A stretch of 64,000 nt of DNA from CAKZNE01 sp964485405 (GCA_964485405.1 CAZAJG010000001.1:130516-194515), one strand, 5' to 3'. Shown: positions 8,961-17,754, numbered from the stretch's first letter. Notes: a model not told the origin generated them from the sequence alone. Made by a program: numbers and translations.

Positions 8961-8983
8961 AAAGCAGCTTAAGAAGCTGCTTT
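8961..8983 (-). terminator. Terminator shared by clpX and folA
   Basis: A 10-bp perfect inverted repeat (AAAGCAGCTT and AAGCTGCTTT) has a 3-base loop. On the minus strand it overlaps the clpX stop codon and is followed by a run of T, a textbook intrinsic terminator. On the plus strand it lies just after folA with a weaker T tract, so it may act in both directions. Confidence 0.85.
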
Positions 8984-10207
8984 CAATTCTTTTAAGGACA
9001 TTTTCTCCATTTTCTGAGAAGCATATTCCTTATCTACTTTTAAAGATTGTTCTCCTTCAACGCTAGGCAATTCAAACATAGCATCTGTGAGTATGGTTTC
9101 TATAATGGAACGTAAACCTCTTGCTCCAAGCTTATATTCCATAGCTTTTTCTACAACATAATCAATCGCACCTTCCTCAAAGTCCAACTTCACTTTATCT
9201 AGCTCTAAGAGATGCATATATTGTTTAATAATAGCATTCTTAGGCTCGGTTAGGATCGATTTCAATGTTTCCTTATCCAATGGGTTAAGGTGAGTTAGTA
9301 CCGGTATACGGCCAATCAATTCTGGTATTAAACCAAACGATTTTAAATCTTGAGGGGCAATATACTTTAGCATATTTCCTCCATCGTAGTCTTCTCTCTC
9401 TTTGGAGCTGTGAAAGCCTACAGACTTAGTATTTAAGCGTTTTGCAATATGTCTTTTAATCCCATCAAAAGCACCACCAGCAACAAAAAGTATATTGGAT
9501 GTGTCTACCTCGATAAACTTTTGATCCGGATGCTTTCTTCCTCCTTGAGGCGGAACATTTACTTTGGTTCCTTCTAGCAACTTTAACAAGGCTTGTTGAA
9601 CTCCTTCTCCACTAACATCTCTAGTAATAGAAGGGTTATCGCTCTTTCTACTGATCTTATCCACTTCATCAATAAAGATGATCCCTCTTTCAGCCGCCTT
9701 CAAATCGTAATTCGCAGCTTGAAGTAATCGCGTTAAAATGCTCTCTACATCTTCACCAACATAACCCGCTTCGGTGAATACAGTAGCATCTACAATAGTA
9801 AAGGGTACATTTAACATTCTGGCAATGGTACGAGCGAGTAAGGTTTTTCCCGTACCGGTTTCCCCCACCAACATAATGTTTGATTTTTCAATCTCAACAT
9901 CATCCGTGGTAGTATTCGTTAATCTTTTGTAGTGATTGTATACGGCTACGGCAAGTATCTTTTTTGCTTCATCTTGCCCTATAACATACTGATCAAGAAA
10001 CTCTTTGATTTCAATGGGCTTTATCAAACGTAAAGATTTTGATAAATCTTTTTTGTCCTTTAAGTCCATTTCTTCCACCACTATACCATGTGCTTGGCGA
10101 ATACAATGATCACAAATATGACCGTTAATACCCGCTATCAAAACATTGGTATCCTTCTTTTCCCTTCCGCAAAAGGAGCAGTTCAAGTTTTCTTTTTTAT
10201 TACTCAT
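8969..10207 (-). CDS. clpX: ATP-dependent Clp protease ATP-binding subunit ClpX
   Basis: This AAA+ unfoldase recognises tagged substrates and feeds them to the ClpP peptidase. The N-terminal zinc-binding domain shows Cys10, Cys13, Cys32 and Cys35. Walker A is GETGTGKT (about 115-122) and Walker B is IIFIDEVDK (about 176-184). The C-terminal sensor-2 helix segment GARGLRSIIE is present. The 412-residue length is normal. It is the last gene of the tig-clpP-clpX cluster on the minus strand, about 100 bases after clpP, with a strong hairpin between. Confidence 0.98.
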   Translation of the reverse strand: MSNKKENLNCSFCGREKKDTNVLIAGINGHICDHCIRQAHGIVVEEMDLKDKKDLSKSLRLIKPIEIKEFLDQYVIGQDEAKKILAVAVYNHYKRLTNTTTDDVEIEKSNIMLVGETGTGKTLLARTIARMLNVPFTIVDATVFTEAGYVGEDVESILTRLLQAANYDLKAAERGIIFIDEVDKISRKSDNPSITRDVSGEGVQQALLKLLEGTKVNVPPQGGRKHPDQKFIEVDTSNILFVAGGAFDGIKRHIAKRLNTKSVGFHSSKEREDYDGGNMLKYIAPQDLKSFGLIPELIGRIPVLTHLNPLDKETLKSILTEPKNAIIKQYMHLLELDKVKLDFEEGAIDYVVEKAMEYKLGARGLRSIIETILTDAMFELPSVEGEQSLKVDKEYASQKMEKMSLKELKAAS

Positions 10208-10230
10208 AAATTATAAGTAGCTAATGAAGA

Positions 10231-10240
10231 TACAAAAATA
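10231..10240 (-). promoter_or_regulatory. Possible clpX-proximal -7 element
   Basis: On the minus strand TATTTTTG fits TANNTTTG and lies about 25 bases upstream of the clpX start, immediately after the clpP-clpX hairpin. No convincing -33 TTTG precedes it, so a separate clpX promoter is only suggested. Confidence 0.35.
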
Positions 10241-10242
10241 GT

Positions 10243-10277
10243 AAATCCGTGTGGCGCTAACACAGCCACACGGATTT
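10243..10277 (-). terminator. Strong hairpin between clpP and clpX
   Basis: A perfect 13-bp inverted repeat (left arm 10243-10255, right arm 10265-10277) has a 9-base loop and a GC-rich core. It lies between clpP and clpX. On the minus strand it lacks a T tract directly after the stem, so it may act as a partial terminator or mRNA stabiliser setting the clpP:clpX ratio rather than a full stop. Confidence 0.65.
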
Positions 10278-10307
10278 AACCTAATAGTCTTTATCGATAA
10301 ACTTAGA

Positions 10308-10982
10308 TTAGTCTTGCTTTCTTTTTGCTTGCAAAACCTCGTCTATCATTCCGTATTCTTTCGCTTCCGAAGAGCTCATCCAGTAATCTCTATCCGAATC
10401 CCCTTCAACCTTTTCGAATTCTTGTCCAGAGTGATTCGCTATAATACGATACAACTCTTCTTTCATTTTAAGCACCTCTTTTACGGCAATCTCCATGTCA
10501 CTAGCCTGTCCCTGAGCACCGCTCATAGGTTGGTGAATCATCACACGACTATGACGCAAAGCAGAACGCTTGCCTGCTGCACCTGCACAAAGTAAAACGG
10601 CCCCCATAGAAGCAGCCATTCCAGTACAGATAGTAGCTACATCCGGGTTTACCAACTGCATAGTATCATAAATACCTAAGCCAGCATAAACTGAACCACC
10701 AGGGCTATTTAGGTAAATCTGAATATCTTTTTTAGAATCAACCGACTCTAAAAACAGGAGCTGTGCTTGAACGATATTAGCTATTTGATCATTAATACCT
10801 GTTCCTAGAAAAATGATTCTATCCATCATCAAACGAGAAAAAACGTCCATTTGAGCAACGTTTAACTGCCTTTCTTCGATGATATAAGGTGTTAGCGAAG
10901 AATCAATGTAGTGCCCCAAGTGCATAGAATTGATTCCTTTATCTTTTATAGCGAACTTTTGAAATTCTTTATTAAAATCCAT
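10308..10982 (-). CDS. clpP: ATP-dependent Clp protease proteolytic subunit
   Basis: This is the serine peptidase that forms the double heptameric chamber of ClpXP. The catalytic triad is visible: Ser125 in GMAASMGAV, His150 in RVMIHQP and Asp199 in DRDYWMS. The LNSPGGSVYAGLGIYD segment is the oxyanion-loop region. It has 224 residues, slightly longer at the N-terminus than E. coli ClpP (207). It lies between tig and clpX, the usual order. Confidence 0.98.
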   Translation of the reverse strand: MDFNKEFQKFAIKDKGINSMHLGHYIDSSLTPYIIEERQLNVAQMDVFSRLMMDRIIFLGTGINDQIANIVQAQLLFLESVDSKKDIQIYLNSPGGSVYAGLGIYDTMQLVNPDVATICTGMAASMGAVLLCAGAAGKRSALRHSRVMIHQPMSGAQGQASDMEIAVKEVLKMKEELYRIIANHSGQEFEKVEGDSDRDYWMSSSEAKEYGMIDEVLQAKRKQD

Positions 10983-11012
10983 TGAAATAATTTTTTAGAA
11001 AAGTAAACAAAA

Positions 11013-11036
11013 ATGGCTCGACAAGTATCGAGCCAT
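11013..11036 (-). terminator. Terminator between tig and clpP
   Basis: A perfect 9-bp inverted repeat (ATGGCTCGA and TCGAGCCAT) with a 6-base loop is followed on the minus strand by TTTTTG. It lies between the tig stop and the clpP start, so tig transcripts probably end here at least in part. Confidence 0.7.
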
Positions 11037-11077
11037 CTTCATTTTATATGACAAAAGTTCCGAAATCTTAAGATTTC

Positions 11078-12424
11078 TTACTTCTTAGTCGCTTCTTTGA
11101 TGAAATCATCAAAAGAAACCTCTTTTTCGTTCAACTTTAAATTCTCTTTAAAGAATTTCACTAATTTTTCAGTGAACAGCTGCTCAGTAATTCGTTGAGC
11201 CTCTTCTTTGTTACCTAAAACATTTTTTGCGATAGCATCTAAATCCATACCCTCAGGCATTTGGCCATATTGAGCCATTTGCTGAGCCACTAAACCTTTA
11301 GCGAACTCGGTTAACTCTTCTGGGGTTACTTCAATATTGTGGTCCTTTACCACCTTACTTTCTACCAACTGCCACTTCATGGAGTCTCTCATGTCTCCAT
11401 ACTGCTGCTCAACTTCATCTGCGGGAATAGGATTCTCTCCAGAAGTTTGCAACCATTTCTTTAAGAACTCATCGGGCAATTCAAATTTGGCCTTCTTAAG
11501 CACCACTTGTCTTACATCATCATAAAATTTACGTTCGCTCTCGCCAATAAACATTCTCTCTGCATCTTCTTTCACCTTCGCGTAAAACTCTTCCTTCCCA
11601 TTTACAGTTCCTTCACCAAAAACTTTATCAAATAGCTCTTGATTCATTTCTGCACCATCAAGCTTACTTACCTCTTCTATAGTCAATTCAAAAGACCCTG
11701 TACTTGCTTCAATCTGTTCAGGTGTTACTTTTAGCAACCCACTTAGGTTGAAGTCTGCCTTAAATGCCTTTTTGGCATCTATAACAACTACATCCTTTAT
11801 TTTTTTACCCGTAAGCGCTTTGATTGATTTTTTATCCTCTACACTTTCCATGGTGAAAGTGGCCTCACTATTAACCCCTTCTTCTACCTTGTTTCCTTCT
11901 CCATCTAATTCAGCGAATTGCGCTTTTACAATACTATCCTTCTCTATACTTTCTGGATAACTCATGGTGCCAAATCTTTTGGCATAATCGCTCGCATAAC
12001 GTTCCACCATTTTTTCATCGGCTACAATTTTTAAGTAGTCAACTTTGGTCTTTTTATTTATGGCAAGCTCAAATTCTGGAGCTAGTCCCAATTCAAAATC
12101 AAAAACAAATTCAGTTTGAGAATCCCAATCAATATCTTCTTGAAGAACAGGTAAAGGGTTACCAAGGATATCAATCTTCTCTTCTTGAATGTGATTGTAA
12201 ACTGCTTGCTGTAAAATCTGATTTACTTCTTCTATAAGAATCGCCTTGCCATATTGCTTTTTCACTAATGAGGCAGGCACATGGCCTGGTCTAAATCCAG
12301 GAATATTGGCACGTTTACGGTAATCTGTTAATTGCTTGTCTACCTTTCCTTGGTAATCTTCCGGCTTAATCTCTACGCTTAACATTGCGTTTAAATCGCC
12401 TGTATTCTTGATTGTTACGTTCAT
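11078..12424 (-). CDS. tig: Trigger factor, ribosome-associated chaperone
   Basis: This chaperone binds the ribosome exit tunnel and shields nascent chains. The N-terminal ribosome-binding signature region reads GFRPGHVP at about residues 43-50, where the canonical form is GFRxGK, so the Lys is replaced by His. The central PPIase-like domain is poorly conserved, as is common in Bacteroidota trigger factors. The C-terminal half is the helical chaperone cradle. The 448-residue length matches the family. Its place directly upstream of clpP and clpX is the conserved order and supports the call. Confidence 0.94.
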   Translation of the reverse strand: MNVTIKNTGDLNAMLSVEIKPEDYQGKVDKQLTDYRKRANIPGFRPGHVPASLVKKQYGKAILIEEVNQILQQAVYNHIQEEKIDILGNPLPVLQEDIDWDSQTEFVFDFELGLAPEFELAINKKTKVDYLKIVADEKMVERYASDYAKRFGTMSYPESIEKDSIVKAQFAELDGEGNKVEEGVNSEATFTMESVEDKKSIKALTGKKIKDVVVIDAKKAFKADFNLSGLLKVTPEQIEASTGSFELTIEEVSKLDGAEMNQELFDKVFGEGTVNGKEEFYAKVKEDAERMFIGESERKFYDDVRQVVLKKAKFELPDEFLKKWLQTSGENPIPADEVEQQYGDMRDSMKWQLVESKVVKDHNIEVTPEELTEFAKGLVAQQMAQYGQMPEGMDLDAIAKNVLGNKEEAQRITEQLFTEKLVKFFKENLKLNEKEVSFDDFIKEATKK

Positions 12425-12461
12425 GAATCTCTAATTTCTTTGACCCAAATTTTTGGGAGCG

Positions 12462-12469
12462 CAAAGGTA
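12462..12469 (-). promoter_or_regulatory. Possible -7 element of tig
   Basis: On the minus strand TACCTTTG matches TANNTTTG, about 38 bases upstream of the tig start. The surrounding GCGCAAA-GTAAT context resembles that at the hppA promoter. The -33 box is weak. Confidence 0.5.
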
Positions 12470-12616
12470 ATCAAAATCAAATTTTATCTCTATATGTTGT
12501 GCGATTAATTAGCGGAAATGCATGGATCAACGAAAATTAACTATTTTTAGCTCGTGTAGAAGGCCTTATGACGTTGAAAATCTAAAATCAAAACTCACTA
12601 TTTAAAAATAAAATCA

Positions 12617-13732
12617 ATGAGGTTTCTAACTATTACCTTATCGCTGTTTTGCCTGTTAAGTTTTAATGCTAATGCTCAAAAGAAGTTATCTGGACATATA
12701 AACACGGGACTACTCTTTCCTTTCAACGACTTTTCTGACAACAGTTTCCGTGGTGTAAAACCCAACTCTTTTGTTAGTATCGGTTTGGGATATGATTTAC
12801 CCAAAGACTTCCGCCTGAGAGGAGATTTAAACGCAGGTTTACTGAATGGAGATAATAATATTGCTTTTTACGAAACCTCTTTTTATGAAGCTCATTTATT
12901 TGCAGAGTATAACGTTCTTAAGCTTATTGATTCTTACAAAAAATCAAAATTTCAAGTAAATGTTAATGCTGGTACAGGTTTAATATTTTATTACTCCAAA
13001 TTATACGATATTACTACACGTGCCCGTATAGCGGAATCACCTAATCCAGCAGAATCAAGCTATTCTGCAAACCCTATGCTAACCGCTGGCTTTAATCTTG
13101 GATACGCTATCACGCCCAACCTTAATATCCACCTAGGCTATACGCAAAGAGCCATTTTATTTAATGACTTTATGGATGCTTTTGACAATGGCGATGCAAA
13201 CGACTATTATGGAGGTTTGAATGTAGGAATGTCTTTCACTTTTAAAAAGGTAAAGGATAAAACCAAAGTAGAAGTTGACAAGAAAAGATACAACAACATG
13301 ATAGCCACTATCGACAGTCTGGATAAAGCAGCTTCCAAAGCAAGTCCAGAAAAAATGGCTCGGCTAGAAATGGAATCTCAAGAGAAAGATTTAAAAATTA
13401 GTGCCTTAGAGTCTACAATAGACAGTATGAATACTAGAGTAGCCAGCGTAGGCACAGATCGTCCTGGCCAATCCAACGCATCAGCTGATGCAGAAGCTAT
13501 TCTATCTAATGTTCAATATCGAATTATTGTAGGAAGTATGCCAACAAGAGAATTGGCTCAGAAATGGATATCCAGAAGCAATCTTGATCAGTCTGAAATG
13601 GTTGTGGTTTATGTAGAAGACATTGATACTTACAGAATTATCTATAAGTCTTACGATTCTTTTGCTGCAGCTAAGAAGGAACTTCCATCTGTAAAATCTT
13701 CCGTGCCTGATGCCTGGATCATCAAGCTTTAA
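12617..13732 (+). CDS. Outer-membrane beta-barrel protein with C-terminal SPOR-like domain
   Basis: The protein starts with a signal peptide ending near NANA. About 200 residues of alternating aromatic/polar strands follow, typical of an outer-membrane porin-like barrel. A predicted coiled-coil linker (about residues 225-280) comes next. The last ~75 residues (YRIIVGSMPTRELAQKW to DAWIIKL) look like a SPOR domain, which in other bacteria binds denuded septal peptidoglycan. The architecture suggests an outer-membrane protein tethered to the cell wall. It is followed by an exbB-exbD-tonB operon on the same strand, about 100 bases away. The SPOR assignment is moderate and no specific function is assigned. 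Confidence 0.72.
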   Translation: MRFLTITLSLFCLLSFNANAQKKLSGHINTGLLFPFNDFSDNSFRGVKPNSFVSIGLGYDLPKDFRLRGDLNAGLLNGDNNIAFYETSFYEAHLFAEYNVLKLIDSYKKSKFQVNVNAGTGLIFYYSKLYDITTRARIAESPNPAESSYSANPMLTAGFNLGYAITPNLNIHLGYTQRAILFNDFMDAFDNGDANDYYGGLNVGMSFTFKKVKDKTKVEVDKKRYNNMIATIDSLDKAASKASPEKMARLEMESQEKDLKISALESTIDSMNTRVASVGTDRPGQSNASADAEAILSNVQYRIIVGSMPTRELAQKWISRSNLDQSEMVVVYVEDIDTYRIIYKSYDSFAAAKKELPSVKSSVPDAWIIKL

Positions 13733-13805
13733 TGTAAGCTTGCCATCCACTTTACATTGTTAATATTAATAGCTTACCCTACAATCAGTTGAGGTAGTAC
13801 ACCGT

Positions 13806-13813
13806 TATCTTTG
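13806..13813 (+). promoter_or_regulatory. -7 element upstream of exbB
   Basis: TATCTTTG matches TANNTTTG about 23 bases before the exbB ATG. A TTG occurs upstream but only 14 bases away, shorter than the usual spacing, so the -33 box is uncertain. Confidence 0.4.
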
Positions 13814-13835
13814 GAAGATTAAATAAAATCTATCC

Positions 13836-14531
13836 ATGCATATACCTTTTTTACAGATTGTAGATAACTCAGCAGAAACAGTTCAGGAGCCCGTTGAAAA
13901 AACCTTGAGCATAATGGAGCTCGTTACCGGAGGAGGAGTTGGTGGCATATTAATTATGTCTATACTTTTCATCCTATCCATTATTGCTGTTTACATTTTT
14001 ATTGAGCGCTATAACTCTATTAATAGGGCGAATAAAATTGATGACAACTTCATCAACAATATTAAAGATCATGTAAGTAAGGGTAGTTTAGATGCAGCCA
14101 TCGCACTTTGTCAAAACGAAAACTCACCTATCTCTAGAATGATTGAAAAAGGGATCAATCGAATTGGAAAACCCTTAAAGGACATCAATGCGGCCATCGA
14201 AAACACAGGAAAACTTGAAGTGAGCAAGTTGGAAAAGAACATCCCTACCATGGCCACTATTGCAGGAGCTGCTCCAATGATTGGTTTCCTGGGAACGGTT
14301 ATAGGTATGATTTTAGCCTTCCACGAAATGGCAGCTGCAGGCGGCCAGATTGATATTGAACTTTTAGCAGAAGGTATTTATACCGCCATGACAACGACTG
14401 TAGGCGGCTTAGCTGTTGGTATTATTGCTTACATCGGCTACAACCTTTTAGTAAGTCGTGTAGACAAGGTTGTATATAATATGGAGGCAAATGCCATGGA
14501 ATTTATGGACTTACTAAACGAACCGGCATAA
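13836..14531 (+). CDS. exbB: MotA/TolQ/ExbB proton channel family protein
   Basis: This is the inner-membrane channel component of the proton-motive-force-driven ExbB-ExbD complex, which energises TonB. One transmembrane helix lies near residues 35-60. Two more lie in the C-terminal half around IAGAAPMIGFLGTVIGMI and TTTVGGLAVGIIAYIGY, the conserved ExbB core. The 231-residue length is normal. exbD starts two bases after its stop and tonB follows, so the three form an operon. A Tol-Pal role (TolQ) is possible, but the adjoining TonB-type protein favours ExbB. Confidence 0.92.
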   Translation: MHIPFLQIVDNSAETVQEPVEKTLSIMELVTGGGVGGILIMSILFILSIIAVYIFIERYNSINRANKIDDNFINNIKDHVSKGSLDAAIALCQNENSPISRMIEKGINRIGKPLKDINAAIENTGKLEVSKLEKNIPTMATIAGAAPMIGFLGTVIGMILAFHEMAAAGGQIDIELLAEGIYTAMTTTVGGLAVGIIAYIGYNLLVSRVDKVVYNMEANAMEFMDLLNEPA

Positions 14532-14532
14532 G

Positions 14533-14925
14533 ATGGATTTAAAAAGACGAAGTAAGGTAAGTGCAGAGTTTAGCATGTCCAGCATGACGGACATCGTTTT
14601 CTTGTTGCTTATCTTTTTCATGCTTGCATCCACACTTGTTACCAGTAGCGCATTAGATCTGGTTTTACCCTCATCTAAGGCTCAAACGGTAAAGCGAAAG
14701 GATGTGGTAGTAAACATTTCGCCCGATGAACGATTCTCTGTTGAATCGGAAATTGTGGGAGAAGCGGAACTGGAAAGACAGATATTAAAAAGTGTAGCTG
14801 GCGCAGAAGATGCCGTATTGATGCTTAGAGCGGATAAAAGCGTATCCTACGAAAAAGTAGTAATGGTTATGGATATTGCTTATCGCAACAAGTTAAAAAT
14901 GATAGCCGCTACCGACCCAAAATAA
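14533..14925 (+). CDS. exbD: Biopolymer transport protein ExbD
   Basis: This is the small partner of ExbB, with a single N-terminal transmembrane helix and a periplasmic domain. The helix starts with SMTDIVFLLLIFFM, and Asp20 is the conserved proton-relay residue. The 130-residue length is standard. It is tightly spaced between exbB (1-base gap) and the tonB-like gene (4-base gap). Confidence 0.94.
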   Translation: MDLKRRSKVSAEFSMSSMTDIVFLLLIFFMLASTLVTSSALDLVLPSSKAQTVKRKDVVVNISPDERFSVESEIVGEAELERQILKSVAGAEDAVLMLRADKSVSYEKVVMVMDIAYRNKLKMIAATDPK

Positions 14926-14929
14926 GCAT

Positions 14930-15742
14930 ATGAAGAAATACTGGGACACCGAAGAAAAGAAAAGAGCAGCCATAGCTAGTGGAATATTTCACCTAGCTCT
15001 ATTGTTAATTTTCATCTTTTTTGGACTTAGCTACTATGACCCTAAGCCAGAAAACGGAATTGTTATAAACTTTGGAAACTCAGAAACTGGATTTGGGCAA
15101 CAAGCGGATGGCGCACAACAAGCCACTCCTACCCCTCCCAAAACTCAACCTAAATCACAACAAGTAGAGCAAACTAACGATGATGCGGTTGACCCGATTC
15201 AAACGCAAGATGTTACGGACGCACCAGCCGTAAACACCCAATCATCCCAAAAAGTAGAAGCCCAAGAAACACAGGAAACAACAGAACCTGAAGAAGTTAA
15301 ACCCGATACACGTAAGCTCGATGATTTGTTTCAAACCACTTCTAACTCCAAAGAAGGAGGCGAAGGTGTAAAGGAAGGCTCTGGAGATCAAGGCAAACCA
15401 GAAGGAGATATAAACAGTAGCAACAGAACAGGAAGCGCTGGAGGTGGCGGTGGATCTGGAAACTACCTATTGGGAAATAGGAAAGCCCTAAATAAGCCGG
15501 AACCTAAATACGAATGCGAAGCAGAAGGAAGAGTTGTTGTAAAAATATATGTAGACCGGAATGGCAAGGTTACACGCGCTATACCGGGTGCTAAAATTAC
15601 AGGAGGCGCAGCAAGTACCACTACCAACAAGTGCCTTTACGACAAAGCCAAAGCTGCCGCTCTAAAAACCGCTTGGCAAGCTGATGGCGATGCCTTACCC
15701 CTTCAGATAGGTTACATTATATACAACTTCTACAAGAGCTAA
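14930..15742 (+). CDS. tonB: TonB-family energy transducer
   Basis: It spans the periplasm to pass energy from ExbB-ExbD to outer-membrane TonB-dependent receptors. A short cytoplasmic N-terminus leads into one transmembrane helix (about residues 18-35). A Gln/Thr/Pro/Glu-rich spacer follows, then a Gly-Ser-rich stretch. The C-terminal ~80 residues form a TonB-type domain, seen in GRVVVKIYVDRNGKVTRA. Two Cys flank this domain (in YECEAEG and TNKCLYD) and might form a disulfide. The stop overlaps the folC start (TAATGG). Confidence 0.88.
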   Translation: MKKYWDTEEKKRAAIASGIFHLALLLIFIFFGLSYYDPKPENGIVINFGNSETGFGQQADGAQQATPTPPKTQPKSQQVEQTNDDAVDPIQTQDVTDAPAVNTQSSQKVEAQETQETTEPEEVKPDTRKLDDLFQTTSNSKEGGEGVKEGSGDQGKPEGDINSSNRTGSAGGGGGSGNYLLGNRKALNKPEPKYECEAEGRVVVKIYVDRNGKVTRAIPGAKITGGAASTTTNKCLYDKAKAAALKTAWQADGDALPLQIGYIIYNFYKS

Positions 15743-16959
15743 TGGATTATAAGGAAACATTGGAATGGCTCTTTACACAGCTCCCAATGTATCAAAGAGT
15801 AGGCAAAGCCGCTTACAAGCCAGACCTTAGTAATACAGAGTATTTAATGGAGCTTTTGAGTCATCCTCAAAATGGATTCAAAAGCGTGCATGTAGCTGGC
15901 ACCAACGGGAAGGGTTCCGTATCTCATATGTTGGCGTCCGTATTCCAAACCGCAGGTTATAAAACAGGCTTGTACACCTCGCCTCATTTAAAGGATTTTA
16001 GAGAAAGAATTCGTATAAACGGAGAGGTAATTCCGGAACAAGAGGTAACCGAATTTATAAAAGCATATAAGGCCCCTTTTATTGAGCGCGAGCTTTCCTT
16101 TTTTGAGATGACCGTAGGCTTGGCTTTTGATCATTTTAAGCAGCATAAAGTAGATATTGCCATTGTTGAAACAGGGATGGGCGGTCGTTTGGATAGCACA
16201 AACGTTCTTAAACCAGAATTAAGCATTATAACGAACATCAGCCTAGATCACCAAGCGTATTTGGGAGATAACTTGGCTCAAATCGCACAAGAAAAAGCTG
16301 GTATTATAAAGAAAAATACAGCGGTTGTTATAGGAGAAAGCTTAAGCGAAACAGAAACGGTATTTAGAGCTAAGGCGCAACAACAAAACAGTGAAATTCA
16401 TTTTGCTGAAGACAACAAAAGGCAACTTCCCGAAAGCGATCTTAAAGGGTTTTATCAAAGAAAAAACATACAAACCGCTCTATGTGCGTTTGAATTCTTG
16501 GAAAAAAAGGGCTACTCGCTTGAGAACGCTATAAGCGAAGGCTTGCAAAACGTTGTAAAAAACACGGGGTTAAGGGGTAGATGGGAAGAGTTAAATCAAT
16601 CTCCAAGGATCATTTGCGATACTGGACATAATGAGAATGCTGTAACAGAACTTATCCAGCAAATTAATGCTCAAGATTTTGAGAAACTCCATATCGTTTG
16701 GGGAATGGTGAATGATAAGGATAGTAACACCATTTTAAACTTACTACCTACCCATGCTACTTATTACTTCTGTAAACCAAATATTCCACGAGGTAAAAAC
16801 GCACAAGATTTGCGCAGTGAAGCTTTACAATATGGACTCATGGGTGAGTACTACCCCAACGCAGCTTTTGCTTTAGCTGAAGCGCAAAAAAAAGCTCATC
16901 CTAAGGATATGATTTTTATTGGTGGTAGCACCTTTGTGGTTGCTGATATTTTACCGTAA
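15742..16959 (+). CDS. folC: Dihydrofolate synthase / folylpolyglutamate synthase
   Basis: It adds glutamate to dihydropteroate or tetrahydrofolate with ATP, completing folate synthesis and retention. The P-loop is GTNGKGS at residues 53-59. The Mur-ligase-like centre reads TNISLDHQAYLG with the EKAGIIK lysine segment, and the C-terminal domain carries DTGHNENA. The 405-residue length fits the family. It is translationally coupled to the tonB-like gene by a one-base overlap although the functions are unrelated. thyA and folA, other folate-linked genes, lie 8 kb upstream. Confidence 0.95.
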   Translation: MDYKETLEWLFTQLPMYQRVGKAAYKPDLSNTEYLMELLSHPQNGFKSVHVAGTNGKGSVSHMLASVFQTAGYKTGLYTSPHLKDFRERIRINGEVIPEQEVTEFIKAYKAPFIERELSFFEMTVGLAFDHFKQHKVDIAIVETGMGGRLDSTNVLKPELSIITNISLDHQAYLGDNLAQIAQEKAGIIKKNTAVVIGESLSETETVFRAKAQQQNSEIHFAEDNKRQLPESDLKGFYQRKNIQTALCAFEFLEKKGYSLENAISEGLQNVVKNTGLRGRWEELNQSPRIICDTGHNENAVTELIQQINAQDFEKLHIVWGMVNDKDSNTILNLLPTHATYYFCKPNIPRGKNAQDLRSEALQYGLMGEYYPNAAFALAEAQKKAHPKDMIFIGGSTFVVADILP

Positions 16960-16980
16960 AAAATAGAAGTGTTGCTAAAA

Positions 16981-17373
16981 TTACTTTAGCATAGTTTTAA
17001 GAGAATCAATATGATCTTGTAATTCAGAAATACGTTTGTTTTTCTCTGCAATCAAATCCCTAAATAAGAGCATTACTTCCGAAACATTTCCGCTCATCAA
17101 TTCTTGTGAACCAGGATATTTGGGTAAATCCTCTTTTAAAATATCAACCTCTTCTCCTGTTTTCTTTTCAATAAAGAATATTTCAGGACGCACTTTTAGA
17201 ATGTGACAAAACTTCATGAGTTGATTAATCTGAATGGAGTCCTTGTTCAGGATTTTATGCAGATTTTGTTCTGTAGTTTCTAACTGATGAGCTACCTCTC
17301 TTTTTGAAAGACCTCTAGCCTCAATTAAGTATCTCAGTTTATTGCCTATATGTAGTTCAGAAGATTGTATCAA
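16981..17373 (-). CDS. XRE-family helix-turn-helix regulator
   Basis: This is a 130-residue DNA-binding protein. Residues about 12-66 form an XRE/Cro-type helix-turn-helix (LSKREVAHQLETTEQNLHKI is the helix-turn-helix core). The C-terminal third is a predicted coiled coil (residues about 95-130), likely for dimerisation. No in-frame ATG lies between the upstream stop codon and the HTH, so translation probably starts at a TTG (17371-17373). It converges with folC 21 bases away and faces a plus-strand promoter and a small ORF. Its targets are unknown; autoregulation of the shared intergenic region is a reasonable guess. Confidence 0.8.
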   Translation of the reverse strand: MIQSSELHIGNKLRYLIEARGLSKREVAHQLETTEQNLHKILNKDSIQINQLMKFCHILKVRPEIFFIEKKTGEEVDILKEDLPKYPGSQELMSGNVSEVMLLFRDLIAEKNKRISELQDHIDSLKTMLK

Positions 17374-17389
17374 AAAAAAGTTTAATCTT

Positions 17390-17421
17390 TTTGGATAATA
17401 TATCCGTTTTGTTTAGCTTTG
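17390..17421 (+). promoter_or_regulatory. Consensus promoter divergent from the XRE gene
   Basis: TTTG at 17390-17393 is followed after 20 bases by TAGCTTTG (17414-17421), a full Bacteroidota consensus. Transcription would run rightward toward the 45-residue ORF at 17561 with an untranslated leader of about 130 bases. Confidence 0.65.
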
Positions 17422-17560
17422 CTTTAAGAAGATATCAATTTTGGATGTATTAAGCACAAGACACAGCACGCTAATACATTCAAACGCTTTGCAGCACAAT
17501 TCGGTCATGAAACACCAAATCACTGTTTTATTTATTATGTAACTGTAAATCAATATTTTG

Positions 17561-17698
17561 ATGGACAAGGAAATAAACAGCCCTGAAAACATTGACAAAC
17601 TCCTTGCTTTTATAAATAAGCGCAAAAGAGAGCTTCATGAGGAGACTCAGCGCTTGATTAAAGCCAATCAAAAAATTATGAACCCTAAAAAAGACTAA
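17561..17698 (+). CDS. Small hypothetical Lys-rich protein (45 aa)
   Basis: An ATG-initiated ORF encodes 45 residues, starting MDKEINSPENIDKLLAF and ending MNPKKD. It is highly charged, predicted mostly helical, and has no signal peptide. It lies downstream of a consensus promoter and divergent from the XRE gene. I recognise no family. Overlapping minus-strand ORFs exist here but lack promoter support. The call rests on promoter position and protein-like composition only. Confidence 0.4.
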   Translation: MDKEINSPENIDKLLAFINKRKRELHEETQRLIKANQKIMNPKKD

Positions 17699-17739
17699 AC
17701 AAAAGAGATACACTTTTTAATCCTTTACACTCATTTGAA

Positions 17740-17754
17740 AGTAAAACTTTTACT
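17740..17754. repeat. Short palindrome downstream of the response regulator
   Basis: AGTAAAA-C-TTTTACT is a perfect 7-bp inverted repeat with a one-base centre. It lies in the 143-base gap between the small ORF and the end of the response-regulator gene. It could be an operator or part of a transcription end site. Nothing else is recognisable in this gap. Confidence 0.3.

Noticed and set aside
17413..17713. Two overlapping minus-strand ORFs (70 and 61 residues)
   Set aside because: They overlap each other and the plus-strand consensus promoter and small ORF, and lack promoter support or protein-like family features.
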